From Cristatella mucedo (Eukaryota > Bryozoa > Phylactolaemata > Cristatellidae), in the NCBI GenBank assembly GCA_009760855.2, contig WPIO01000001.1:2350501-2414500 (forward strand): a DNA stretch of 64,000 nt, written 5' to 3'. The position numbers were made by a program, and so were the translations under genes. Each line of letters begins with the position of its first letter. The first letter of the stretch is position 1. Below are positions 44,073 through 54,545 of the stretch, one piece after another. The notes beneath the pieces were generated by a model. The model saw nothing but the letters and a program-made list of their open reading frames with translations, did not search any database and had not been told where the DNA came from.

Positions 44073-44522
44073 GCCAAGACTGGCTGCAGAGTGTGAAAAC
44101 ATATAATTGATGAAAAGACGCGAGATTAGTGAGTTCGCGTCTATACGAGATGTCACCAGGAGGCCTCTACCAAGTGGCTGCCGGTCACCTTTTTGACAGC
44201 CGACGCACGCTCGCTGAGTACGAGCGGCATTCAAATCTCAGCGAAGCTCAAGCTGTGCTTCTTCTCGTGCATCGTGCAGCAGCTCAGCCTATTGAGCACC
44301 TCAATACGCTTGAGCACCTCGTCGGGGTCACCGGCGGAGGGGTGACAGATATCTGCAGCAACTGCTCTGATCTCCATGATCTCAAACAAATTACCATCAT
44401 GACGATGCTCTCTAATAGCTGCTCTGACAGCTGATCTCCGGGCAGCGACTGCCATCAGACTCATCGGTCTGACATTAAGCAGGGGAAGGGTTCCGCTGTT
44501 AATAATTCGGTGGCATAATACT
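44073..44522. other. Unassigned intergenic DNA
   Basis: Opposing frames of 101 (+) and 77 (-) codons both look protein-like but neither is recognisable. Confidence 0.4.
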
Positions 44523-44690
44523 GGCTGATTTGACGGCCTCTTTTTCGTACAGTGGCGGAAGAGCCTTTGCGGCTATCGCCACGGCTGGCAGCAGCGATAC
44601 AGGATCACCCACGGCAATATTCGAGTCCATGACGTCAAGACCAATGGCGGGAAAAGCAACCGCCTTACCTAGTTTGCCATCGCAGAATGA
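44523..44690 (-). mobile_element. SINE-1, tRNA-derived
   Basis: Reverse copy: GGCTGATTTGACGGCCTC, AGCCTTTGCGGCTATCGCC, GGATCACCCACGGCA, inverted B box TATTCGAGTCCATGACG, CAACCGCCTTACCTAGTTTG. Confidence 0.85.
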
Positions 44691-45009
44691 TTTGTAGATC
44701 GCTCGTTAAAGGAGAAGGCCGCTGGAAGCGACCTAGGTCGGAAACATCTCCGATGAAATGTTGCCCTTCTGCTGGCGCCCGAGAGTTTTGTATCTCGACT
44801 TAGTTGCTCTAGATACCGCTCCTCTAGCCAGAACACCGACCGGCAGCCAGCGCCGTGGCCGGCTTATCGCTTCGAGGGCCACGTGACTCCCGCGTGACCC
44901 CCCCCCCCCTAACACTTGCCGATGCGTCGCCGGTGCGTGCCACCCCCCATTGCTATTCGTCTGCGGCGCACTAAAAGCGTAAGCTGTTTTCGTGCACACG
45001 GGGCCAAGA

Positions 45010-45075
45010 AAAGTCTATCTAAATCTATAACTCCATCTTAATCTATAAGTACATCTTAATCTATAAGTACATCTT
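45010..45075. repeat. 18-bp tandem repeat, ~3 units
   Basis: ATCTATAAGTACATCTTA repeated, the first unit being ATCTATAACTCCATCTTA. Confidence 0.9.
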
Positions 45076-45192
45076 ACAAAACGCATACACGGCAGCAAAG
45101 TCGTGGTCTATGGACGCGTTTCGGTCTACTCTCTAGTCTAGTGCACTCGGAGCTCTCGCACAGCGCCAGTGCCGCCGCCGCCGCCGCAAAAG

Positions 45193-45230
45193 ATGCACGA
45201 TGCCGCACGTCTGCGAGCGGCATCGTGCAT
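45193..45230. repeat. Perfect hairpin, 14-bp stem, 10-nt loop
   Basis: ATGCACGATGCCGC at 45193-45206 and its exact reverse complement at 45217-45230. Confidence 0.9.
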
Positions 45231-45322
45231 TCAAGTGCAGGGATCCCGGGGCCTACCGCGAACAAAGAGCCGGACGTCTGCCAACGGAAAATGGCGGTAA
45301 ACGAAGCCAATTAGCTCGGCGA

Positions 45323-45340
45323 CTCGGCGACGTCGCCGAG
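45323..45340. repeat. Perfect 18-bp palindrome
   Basis: CTCGGCGACGTCGCCGAG with no loop, 90 bp after the hairpin, in the CpG-rich block. Confidence 0.9.
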
Positions 45341-47035
45341 CAGCACTCCGGCTACCAAGCTGCAGACGGCGCTCGGCACGCCGCCGCTCCCTGCACGCTT
45401 GGTTGTTTTGGCCCGCCATGCTGCATCCGTTCGACCCCGATAAGTAGATCGGGCGTAGGTGTATGCGTAAGCGGAACGCTCAAGGCATGCATCGGCAGCA
45501 CGTCGTGGGATACGGCGGAAAAAAAGCGATACATCCGGGTCCGGGCCAGGTCTGGTCAGAAAGAAGGACGCCCTAGTTAGCGTAGCCTACGCGGTGCGAG
45601 TGCGTCGAGTAGTAGTGTCGAGCTCGGTGAAGCACGACTAAGAACCCAAGTTATGCGGGTTTACCAGTATACCGCAAGCCTAAGCGCCTCACACGCATAG
45701 AAAAGGCTGGTCAGAGCGTAAGTCGACGCGACAAATGGCCGGCGGCCCGAACGGGGCTGGCCATAAATGAGCAGATGGAAAAGTTTTCATTTGACTCGAC
45801 GCACGGGAAAACGTGGCATTTCCGCTCGCGGCGCCGGATCGGCGCCGCGGCGCTTGAGAAGCAAAGAACTACATTGGGCGGACGAAGGACTGACAGGACA
45901 ATCAATCAGGTCGGACGCTCGAAATTAGGCAGAAAGCGGACTGCGTCCAGCCAGGGCTCGCCGGCGTCAGAATTGGAGGGCAGGTATTTCCCGACGAATT
46001 CCGCGCGCGCGATCCGCTCGCGGCCCCGCTGCTCGGGCGTTAAACTCGCCTTCCGCGTACGGAACGATGGCGTTGCGACATGCCGCGGAGCTATCCGCGT
46101 GGTCGAGGTGCTGCGCGGTCTTGGCTGCCGCCGCCGTCTGCAGATAGTGGGACCCGCGTCGAGCGATCGTGGCGCGCGAGGGTGACGAGAGAGTACGGAT
46201 GGCGGCAGGAAGAACTGCAGCTGCTCCGCAAACAGTTGCCGCTCGCCGCCGTTGCCCCGGTGCCGGGAAGCTGCGAAGACTGTTAGTGAATTTCGGTCTG
46301 GATCTTTCTGGACTTTGGTCCGTTGCCTCGGCGTATCTTAGTACGCGCGAAGCAGTCGGCAGATCCCGCAAGTTAACGACGCGGCCCGTGACGCGGGAGC
46401 AGATGCAGACGGAGTTATGCAGCCACTGAATTTGCACGGAACAAAGATCGGGGGGACTGAGAGACATTTAGATAAGGAGCGAAGAGTTTCTGAGGCTGTT
46501 CAGCGGTCGAGCCAACAGCGCAGCTCCAATTTCCATGAGTGCTCATCGTGCTGAGAGCGCATCGTCCCGCGAGTGCTCATTTCTCAGCCGCACCATCGGA
46601 GAGTGCGGCGTTTCATTGGCATCAGTCGGCGCGACGTTGCGGGGTGCCGCTGCCGACTCGTATTGTGTTATGTCGAGGCAGACGCTGCACCAGATGCCTC
46701 GCTGCAGCGAGCTTGCACTTGCACGCTTTCGCTCCGGCCCCAGCATCCCCAGCGCGCAGACGCAGCTGTCGTCTGTGTCCAATGCAAAGCTACTACGTCA
46801 CTCTGCGTGCGACCTCACGCGCTCGTGCCGATATCCCAGTTCTCTGGGCTCTAGTGCAGAAGCTGCACAACAGCGTGCAAATACGCAAGTACTCTTCGCG
46901 CGCTTTCGCTTCGGATTCGTCCGCCATGTTTACGTGTAGAAAAACGTATTCCACACACGCTTGTCACGCGTTCAGTTTTTGCCAACACATCCAGCGGGCT
47001 CCTAATCAATAGCTGGAGCTATGCGCCTGCGTCGC

Positions 47036-47105
47036 CTCCTGGGTCACTCGAGCATCGAACTTAGCGGCCAGGCCGCGGGTTCAACTCTTGAGGCTGGCAA
47101 AATCT
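47036..47105 (+). mobile_element. tRNA-like SINE fragment
   Basis: CTTAGCGGCCAGGCCGCGGGTTCAACTC resembles the anticodon/T-arm side of a SINE head (B box GGTTCAACTC). Sits just before a fuller SINE-1 at 47131. Confidence 0.45.
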
Positions 47106-47130
47106 TGCATTGCAGCCGCTAAAGCTCTTC

Positions 47131-47440
47131 AGGTGAGCCGTGATGGTGGCACATTATGTAAGGCGGTCAGTTTACACGACCTCTGGCCCGAGGTCGTGGA
47201 ATCGAATCATCCCGCGGGCCATGTTAATAATAATAATAATACACTCGATAAAGCCCCCCCCCCCGCAGAGAACTCAGTGTCTTTCTGGGCGCTTTACATT
47301 TTCTGCAAAGGAAACGCGATCGAATAGTGAGTGGTATCGTACGATCCTTTATTGCCGCTGCAAGCAGTGGTGATAGCCATAGAGGCTCTTCTGTCGCTAT
47401 GCAAAAGATATTGTTCAATCAGCTAGTATTTTTTTTCAGC
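47131..47440 (+). mobile_element. SINE-1 split by a LINE-A tail
   Basis: Left half 47131-47223 (GTGAGCCGTGATGGTGGCAC to CCCGCGGGCC). Right half 47341-47440 (ATCCTTTATTGCCGCTGCAA, GGTGATAGCCATAGAGGCTC, TTCAATCAGCTAGTATTTTT). Joined, they follow the SINE-1 order with no loss. Confidence 0.9.
47224..47340 (-). mobile_element. LINE-A tail inserted into SINE-1
   Basis: Inverted ATT repeat, ACACTCGATAAAG, a C10 run replacing the 5' arm of the stem-loop, CAGAGAACTCAGTGTCTTTC, GGGCGCTTTACATTTTCTGC and AATAGTGAGTGGTATCG. Younger than its host SINE. Confidence 0.9.
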
Positions 47441-47948
47441 GATACATGAACGAGGCTGACAAGTCAGCTTATCTGTTCGCGTTGTGTCAAAATAAGGTAT
47501 ACGCTGTCCTTTATGAGGTGACTGAACCATATCTGCAGGCAGACGTTGACACTACGGAGCGAAGGCGCTCACCTTTAGCGACCGATATCGTGGGCGTTGT
47601 GTATGCGTCCGGCTGCGTGGCTGAGTGATGCAAGCACACTCTGAGACCAGAATCCGGTAGATTTTCTTTATCGGTGCGAGGTGCGAGCAAGAAGCAGCGG
47701 AAGAATTTACGTCGTCCGAGGCTTGCAGAAAATGCGTCACGCAGTACGCTAGCTTTTCGTACAGACGGTTTGCGCTTCTGTGTACGTACGCGCATGACTC
47801 TAGTTGCTGGGCACGCTGGCACTCGGCCGCTGCAAGTAGACCGGTGAGTGCTCTCCACTGAGCCTGGGTCGAACAGCTTGTGGGTGTGGTCCAGTAGCTG
47901 TGGTCTGATTGCTGTGGTTTGGGCACTGGCCGGCTTTGTCCGCCCGCC
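47441..47948. other. Unassigned intergenic DNA
   Basis: A 60-codon + frame (47446-47628) and minus frames to 132 codons, none recognisable. Confidence 0.4.
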
Positions 47949-47962
47949 ATCTCACGGGGATG

Positions 47963-48180
47963 AGTTGTGGTTGGGTACAGGCCGGCTTTGTCCGCCCGCC
48001 ACTCCGTAATGGCTCACTGGGTAAGGCGGTTGCTTTTCACGACCTCGGCCCCGAGGTCGTGGGTTCGAATCTTGTGGTGGGCGATCCTTTATCGCCACTG
48101 CAAGCGGTGGTGATAGCCGTCAAGGCTCTTCTGTCGCTATAAAAAAAAGAGGCTGTTAAATCAGCTAGTCTTTTTTTTTT
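47963..48180 (+). mobile_element. SINE-1 with 14-bp target duplication
   Basis: Flanked by ATCTCACGGGGATG at 47949-47962 and 48181-48194. Core starts near CACTCCGTAATGGCTCACTG; B box GTGGGTTCGAATC; body GGTGATAGCCGTCAAGGCTC; ends AAATCAGCTAGTC and a T11 run. The first ~35 bp repeat the sequence just upstream (GGCCGGCTTTGTCCGCCCGC). Intact flanking repeats make it the youngest-looking SINE-1 here. Confidence 0.9.
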
Positions 48181-48194
48181 ATCTCACGGGGATG

Positions 48195-49496
48195 GACTCT
48201 GGTTGAAACGGAGTGAAGGCAGTTGGAACGCCGGCCATTGTGGCAGGACAAAATGCGGTAACACCCGGCTGTTTATTTTGGCAGCCGGGAATGATCAGCA
48301 ATAAACAAGAATTGTCCTTACCGCTAATGACTCCTAAAGACTTAATGCTGTGTACACTTTGTTGTGGCTACTGTGGACATCATAGATTGGCTCAATGTTT
48401 AGTAGCTTGCACTCTGCTGACTTGTCGATATGCTAAGTGCTTACCTTTGATCCATGAGCCTGCCTTCTTAAGCTAGAGTACCACTCATCTAATTCCAGTC
48501 CTTGGCTTGCAGCTGCAATATGCTGATGAAGTCACTTAGCTGCTCCAATTTGAAAAACCCAATGATTTCAAGCCTAGCTGAGCTGCTCGACTCTGTCAAA
48601 TCCTACGCTATGACCGCGTGCAATCCACACAGCAGCTCAGCAGCAGTCGGTGCAGTGAAATCATGTACTGCCGCTGCCGCCAGGCACCGCAGGCAGACAG
48701 TCGTGCCACTGTTGAAAACCTTCGAACGCCGCACTTGGGATGTTACACAATAAACTCAAAATTGAAGCTACCTTGTTATCCCAAGAACTCCACGGATGGC
48801 TCCATGCTTACAACATAGGTACGAGACTAATTTCGTACCATGCCCGGCTGAAGCTGTTGATAAAATCGCTTAAACTATCAATGAGTTGCTTTTGATTGCA
48901 ACTGACACACACAAAGTACATGTGCTAGAGCTAAAGAAAAATTCAATGGGCCCTCAATGAAAGACCTTCTGTTCAAAAGCAGAAAGCAGAGATGCTTACT
49001 CTAGTGTGCAATACTTCTGGAACTTTCGGAAGCAGCCATTCCTAATAAAGGTTGAACTAGTTGGCAACAGAGGTGAACAATTTTAACTAATCAGCCGCCA
49101 CGACTCTAAGCAACAGACTAATATAGTTTGCTAGCGAGGTTCAAGGCCAAGGACAATGCTCCATGACTGCTCATGGATGGAAGCTGTCTATTTCTTGCTT
49201 TGCGAAATGGACTGCACCTTATCTCGGCTGGCCGACACTGTTTCTGTTGAACACCTCGCTCGTCTTCAGCCCGGACATAACATGCCAGTAGTCAGATAAG
49301 TGAAAGTCATAAGTTGAAAATTAATCGCAGACTGATTCGAGTAGCAGCATATACGCAACGCGCCTGCTTGATAAAATTATTCTCGCTAAGTCACACTACG
49401 TCCAAAAACTACTTTTCTCAAAAACTCACACGTTTGCTTCAACTGCGTTTCAAAAGAAGCGAAATCTACCACGAGATCAGAGCATCACCAATATGT
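48195..49496. other. Unassigned intergenic DNA
   Basis: Frames up to 87 codons. TTGTGGCAGGACAAAATGCG at about 48238 recurs at about 53667, just before a LINE-A tail. Confidence 0.45.
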
Positions 49497-51140
49497 ATGT
49501 ATGCATGTATGCTCCGTCTGTAACTCCTCAACGTCATAAAGGCTATGTGAGTGTTACGCAGGAGAGTTTTGTATAGCACGCTCACAGCCTAAGCTGCTTT
49601 TGGTACGCATTCGGTAGCCAACATACTTCGTCGCATGCAACAAAGAGAAAGTGTGAAGCATAACAGAGTCAGGAGAGCACTTGAGGTAGTGATTAGCACT
49701 TAAGTAGCAGCTCAGGACCGCTGAGCAGGATGAGCCATAGTTGGCAGCAGGAGAATAGTTGTCGTTGCGTAAGAATTGTGGAAGCGAGTTTCACAATCTA
49801 GGAATTGCAGAGCTAAAGCCTCTATCGTCGATGGTCTTTAAGTGGAGGAATGGAACAGCTAATTTATTGTCCGAACAGGACCTAGGGCGCGAAGAGGCTG
49901 AAACTGGTGCAGCAGTTAAGCTAGGTATGAAGGAGCCAAGCCGTGGCGGGCCTTGTGGGTTAGCGTAAGAACTTTCCTCTGTATCCTTTGGTCAACCGGC
50001 ATGCATCCTTGCTCTTTTAGCTAAGGAGACACGTGCTCACACCTCTGGAACTTGAAGACTAGCCTTGAAGCCGTATTCATAGTCAGCAGCAGTGGCCTAG
50101 TTGCTTTCTTTGGTAGCCCAGCCCCAAGGGAATTACAATGATCAAACAGAGACAAAATTAAGGAGCTAGGTAAATGTTTTTAGAGCCACTGTGGAAGACA
50201 ACTCCTAATCTTGGATAGAGATCGCACGCGATGGCTAGCTGTAGAAGCAGTCTTCTGAATGAAGCTTTTAAAATTTAGGCAGCTGTCGAAAACGACACTT
50301 AAATTTCGAGCGGATGGTGATGGTCGCACAACAGCATCACCTATTAAAAGATCGAAGCCTTGTAATCCAGCCACACGCTTAGGATGTCCTATGAGCAGCA
50401 GCTCGATTGTATCGTCATTAGGTTTCAAGAAGTTTTCCGCCAACCAGGATCTGTAAGGTCTGTAAGGCAAGCATTCATTTTCTCAGTTGCTGCAGCAGAT
50501 TCCGACGGTTTGAACGACAAATACAGCTGAGTATCATTAGCATGAAAGTGATATCCTATTCCATGGCTCTTAATAACTTTTCCTAGAGGTTGAGCACAAA
50601 TGGAGAAAAGCAAGGGACCGAGTACAGACCCTTGAGGGACTCCACAGGTGACCGTCTCGTGTGTGAGACCTGACCCTCACACGTCACGGATTGAACACAA
50701 TCAGACAAGTACGATTTAACACATGCCAGTTCTTTGTCTGCCTGACCGATCGCTATTCTTAATCGTTCAAGTAGAATATCGTGATCAATGGTATCAAAGG
50801 CAGCTGACAGATCTAGCAAAGCTAGGGCAGTGACATTCCCGTCATCGTTGCCGCGTAGAATGTCATCGTCAACAGGGAGGAGAGCAGTTTCAGTGGAGTG
50901 CTGGCTTTTGAACCCTGATTGCAATGATTCTGACAATTCATTCTTTTCAATGGGTTCAACCAGCTTCTTAGCAACCATTTTTTCAAAAATCTTTGACAGG
51001 AGAGGAAGAAAGGAAACTAGACGGTAGTTTGCAAGGACCTCTGTATCTAATTCAGACTTTTTAAGTATGGGTCTAATGATTGCTAATGTGAAGGACTTGG
51101 GGGCGACCCCTATCCCCAAAGAAGTGCAACCTGATTTGCT
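49497..51140 (-). mobile_element. LINE-B, longest copy, with RT domain
   Basis: L2/CR1-type reverse transcriptase fragment, 5' truncated. Minus frame 51119-50583 carries ANYRLVSFLPLLSKIFEKMV (residues ~30-49), SGFKSQHSTETALL (~68-81) and the catalytic A block ALLDLSAAFDTIDHD (~100-114). A frameshift then moves to the frame with GVPQGSVLGPLLFS and FHANDTQLYLSF; the second catalytic motif is HAND instead of YADD, so the enzyme is dead. Next come WLAENFLKPNDDTIELLLIG and SPSARNLSVVFDS. The 3' UTR blocks are those of the other LINE-B copies, ending in an ATGT-rich terminal repeat near 49497. Confidence 0.9.
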
Positions 51141-51454
51141 GAGTTTCCTTCAATACCATATCAAACCCTGTGCGGCACTGCTAAGTCATCGTGCAATCAT
51201 CCCCAGTACCCGCTTTAGTACTGCATCATTTAGAACATAGCGACAGGCAATCATAGCTACGAGAAAGACGGACATCGATGCAAAACTGGCCGTAAGCAGT
51301 AAAGTAATCCCCAAAAAAGCTATTGCTCCTTAATGCCACTTGGCGAGTTCGACTTAGGCAGACGGCTTATCTCGTTTTGATTTACGGTGCCGCTTTTTGT
51401 CAGAGCTTGAATGCGACAGGCTAAGCTGAGTACTTTGAGTTTGTACAATACATC
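51141..51454. other. Unassigned, perhaps more decayed LINE-B
   Basis: Lies upstream of the LINE-B RT on its strand; I cannot recognise endonuclease motifs. Confidence 0.35.
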
Positions 51455-51600
51455 ATTTATATAGAGACCTAAGAGAACTTAATCTCTATTTAGGCGCTTT
51501 ACATAAGCCATTGGGCTCAAAACCACGCGCTCGATCGTCAAATCCTTTCGCGTTGACCTTTGTTCGAGGTGATAACCTTAACCCCTCTGCCAAAGCAAAC
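51455..51600 (-). mobile_element. SINE-2
   Basis: CCTAAGAGAACTTAATCTCT stem-loop, TAGGCGCTTTACATAAGCC, inverted B box region GGGCTCAAAACCACGCG, and head GTGATAACCTTAACCCCTCT with a small internal duplication. Confidence 0.7.
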
Positions 51601-51852
51601 TATCAGCCTCTAGTTTGGTTACTACGACAGCAGCATCAGTACATTGAGCAGCACACAGTGGACCCTTCAGCTCTGGCCAGCTCTTTCCATCTGTCCTTTA
51701 TATGTATGAATCTTAAAGCAAGACTAGATGGAGCTCTTCCTTATTAGAAACCTTTTGATAATTCTATATGCATATGACAAGGACACGACAGCATGCGGAT
51801 TACTCGTCAGTCAAACAATCATAAAATGCTCCGTGCTGGAAAGCTAACTCGA
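51601..51852. other. Unassigned spacer
   Basis: Between SINE-2 and a LINE-A tail; nothing recognised. Confidence 0.4.
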
Positions 51853-52206
51853 ATAATAATAATAATAATTATAATGTACTTGATAAAGCGCCCTCAGAGA
51901 ACTTAATCTCTTTCTAGGCGCCTTACATTTGCTGCAAAGGGAAATGCAATTAAATGGTAAGTAAAATCATGCTTGAAAAACAAACAAATGAATAACATGG
52001 TTAGAGGTGACATGCACAGGGTCAGCATTCAAATGTGGTTAGTGGCAGCATGCATAAGCACGTGAAAGACGAATCACAGGGACTCACTAAATGCTGTCCT
52101 AAATAGGTGTGTTTTTAAGTTCCTTTTAAATGTGGTCAGGTCAGGGGATGTTCTGACGCAGGTCGGGAGGGAGTTCCAAGCTTTGGGAGCAGCTAGTACT
52201 TTAAAG
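51853..52206 (-). mobile_element. LINE-A 3' end with ORF2 C-terminus
   Basis: Inverted ATT repeat, TTGATAAA, stem-loop (GCGCC 51888-51892, GGCGC 51917-51921), full 3' UTR, then minus frame APKAWNSLPTCVRTSPDLTT and KRNLKTHLFRTAFSESL at the stop. Truncated just upstream of APKAW. Confidence 0.92.
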
Positions 52207-52739
52207 ATAGCACCGATCAAGACCTTCGAAGACTGCTGCCTTTTCGATGAGCATGTAAGCGACGAGCCCATCGACGGCTGCCCTACGTAGGACACAGCGT
52301 GCGGTGAAAGTGAGCAGGTGCTCTTTGGTCGTCACGTATTTGGCAGCGGCTGCAGCTGCACACGTACTGTCTCCAGTGGCCCGCCCTCACCTTTGATGAT
52401 TCAACACACAGGATAGCGTGTTGATCTTTTTCTATTTGCGATGCTTATTGACAGTGCTTGGATTCCGCAGATTGAGAGGGAAGTTCGTGCCGTTCAAGGA
52501 ATTCGATTGCATGCCAGTATATTACTAGAGGCTGGATCTTTAAGGATGGTCGAAAAGTCTTACAATAGTACCCTGTCCTAGGATCCCGCCACCAAGACGG
52601 CGGGCGACAAGCATGCTACCAGAGGGCAGCTGAGGGCCAGTTCCTTTTCTGTACGTTAGCAGGCCTCACGGGATTATCGTAGGAGTCAGCAAAGCTCAGT
52701 GTGTTGAGAGCGCACTTGAGGTCGTGTACTTTCCCTCCA
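52207..52739. other. Unassigned intergenic DNA
   Basis: Ends in a pyrimidine run and AG (TACTTTCCCTCCAG) that could be a splice acceptor for the next feature. Confidence 0.4.
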
Positions 52740-53311
52740 GCACTGACGCGTGTTAATTCCTCGCTCAGCTACTTGGTCTTACCACTTGACCCTGAAGTCA
52801 TGTGGAAGTTTTCCGCAACCTTTCAAGGACATATAAGTTTCCATTTAAGCTTCATTGCTGCTCTGGCACGAACCCTTACGAGACAATCGCTGAAAACATT
52901 GTCGACGCCGACATTCATTTCTTTGAAATTAACAAGCGATTGCCATTCCAGGGCCTCGACCTATTGGCTGCTGCCACTATACTCGGCAAAAGGACAGATA
53001 ACCGAAAACATGCAGTGGCTCTTCTTCAAATGCACCAGATTGAGACTATAATACGAAATATTGCACGGTTTGAAGAGAACAGCTGCCAATTAAATGGCTA
53101 GCGCCTTGTTCAATTGTGCAGCAACAAGTCCACAGTCCATGCTAAACCCAGCCACATGATTGCCCGGTTGAAGTTTGTTGAGTCCACATTTAACGACTAC
53201 TTGGGCTGCCGATTCTCATTCGTCGGTCTTTTGTGTGCAGCAGCAGCATGCCTGTCTTGCTGGGTGTTTGGCAGTGTCGATCAATCTGAAATGTACGTGA
53301 CTTCTCATTAA
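52740..53311 (+). pseudogene. Unrecognised broken coding stretch
   Basis: A frame from 52796 is open to a TAG at 53099-53101 and, without changing frame, open again to TAA at 53309-53311 (about 171 codons with one internal stop). It reads protein-like: ENIVDADIHFFEINKRLP, LLAAATILGKRTDN, MHQIETIIRNIARFEEN; after the TAG, HMIARLKFVESTFNDYLG and a hydrophobic segment FVGLLCAAAACLSCWVFG. Just upstream a different frame reads SSLSYLVLPLDPEVMWK, suggesting a frameshift near 52805. I recognise no family; it may be an old gene or transposon relic. Confidence 0.3.
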
Positions 53312-53689
53312 ATCTTAAAAAACCGTGACTGCTGCAGCATCCAGAACCCAAGGTGAGACCAGCGGTAGACGCCGCCATAGCAGCTTCAGCCGCAGGGTGT
53401 ATCAGCACATTGGTTTCATCAGAGCGACCAATTTAATTAGGACTGGCACGCATTCAAGGATGCTTTCTGCGATCGTCTTTGGACTTTTTTGAGGCCACTT
53501 CTTCTTCAATGGTTGAGTTGGTATCATACTCACATGTGAACCTAATGCACACTCTTTAACTTCCAAGGACCAGTGGAATACATCTTTGTGTAACACTACT
53601 TTGCCCTTTAGGGGCGTCGGGAATTATAAAAAATTCGTCAGCTGCTGTATCCAGTTTTCGGAGATTGTGGCAGGACAAAATGCGTAATT
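53312..53689. other. Unassigned intergenic DNA
   Basis: A 64-codon minus frame (53402-53596) only. Confidence 0.4.
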
Positions 53690-54455
53690 AATAATAATAA
53701 TAATAGTAATAATACACTTGATAAAGCGCTCTCAGAAAACTCAATCTCTCTCTAGGCGCTTTAAATTTGCTGCAAAGGGAAATGCAATTGAATGGTGAGT
53801 AATATCATGCTTGATAAACAAATAAAATGAATAACATGGATAAGGGTGACATGCACAGAATCAGCATGCAAATGTGGTTAGTGGCAGCAGGCACAGTGTC
53901 AGCACTCATAGCACATGAAGGACGAATCACAGGGACCCATTAATTGCTGTCCTAAATAGGTGTGTTTTTAAGTTCTTTTTAAATGTGGTCAGGTCAGGGG
54001 AGGCTGCGACGGAAGTCGGGAGAAAGTTCCAGGCTTTGGGAGCATACGAACTAAATGTACGGTTTCCAAAGGATTTGAGGTTTGTACGAGGTATGTGTAG
54101 GCTGTTGGATTCCGAAAAGCAGGTGGTACGATGCTTGGCCTGATGAGGGAGTATATCTGAGAGATAAGCTGGAGCCAAAGAATGAAGTGACCTAAAAGTT
54201 AGCGACAAAACCTTGAAGTCAATCCGTTGCTTGACTGGTAGCCAGTGCAGGTCGGCGAGAAGTGGTGTAATGTGGCAACATCGACTCCCACGACAGACAA
54301 GCCTAGCTGCAGAGTTTTGCACCAGCTGCAATTGCCTGATCGCACATGCTGGTAGGCCAGTCAGCAGTGAGTTGCAGAAGTCGAGAAGGGATGTCACGAA
54401 TGCCTGGACCAACTTGGACGTGGTATCCTTATCTAAACATGCCCGAATTTTTAAG
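53690..54455 (-). mobile_element. LINE-A 3' end with 161-residue intact ORF2 C-terminus
   Basis: The best-preserved LINE-A coding segment. Minus frame 54412-53927: VQAFVTSLLDFCNSLLTGLP, IRQLQLVQNSAARLVCRG, LHWLPVKQRIDFKVLSLTF, LAPAYLSDILPHQ, NRTFSSYAPKAWNFLPTSV, and TFKKNLKTHLFRTAINGSL at the stop. This is the region after the RT in L2/CR1-type LINEs. The 3' UTR, stem-loop (GCGCT 53726, GGCGC 53755-53759) and ATT repeat (53690-53714) are complete. The 5' end is lost at about 54455. Confidence 0.95.
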
Positions 54456-54545
54456 AATTAATTAAATTAAATTTTAATCAAAAATTAAAAAATTAAAATT
54501 AAATTACAAATTGATAAATAATTAAAAATAAATTAAATTAGATTC
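54456..54545. repeat. AT-rich AATTAAA tract
   Basis: TTAAATTAAA-type simple sequence at the 5' truncation point of the LINE. Confidence 0.9.

Larger units (their letters stand above)
45100..46960. promoter_or_regulatory. CpG-rich block, possible CpG island
   Basis: About 1.8 kb with dense CpG and no known repeat family. ORFs up to 166 codons occur on both strands and overlap one another, as expected at this composition. It may hold a promoter and first exons of an unrecognised gene; no frame could be chosen. Confidence 0.35.

Noticed and set aside
43826-44110. 94-codon plus frame over the solo LTR
   Set aside because: It is LTR sequence; openness is incidental.
45967-47012. Frames of 166, 157 and 134 codons
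   Set aside because: Several overlapping frames on both strands in CpG-rich DNA; no basis to choose one as coding.
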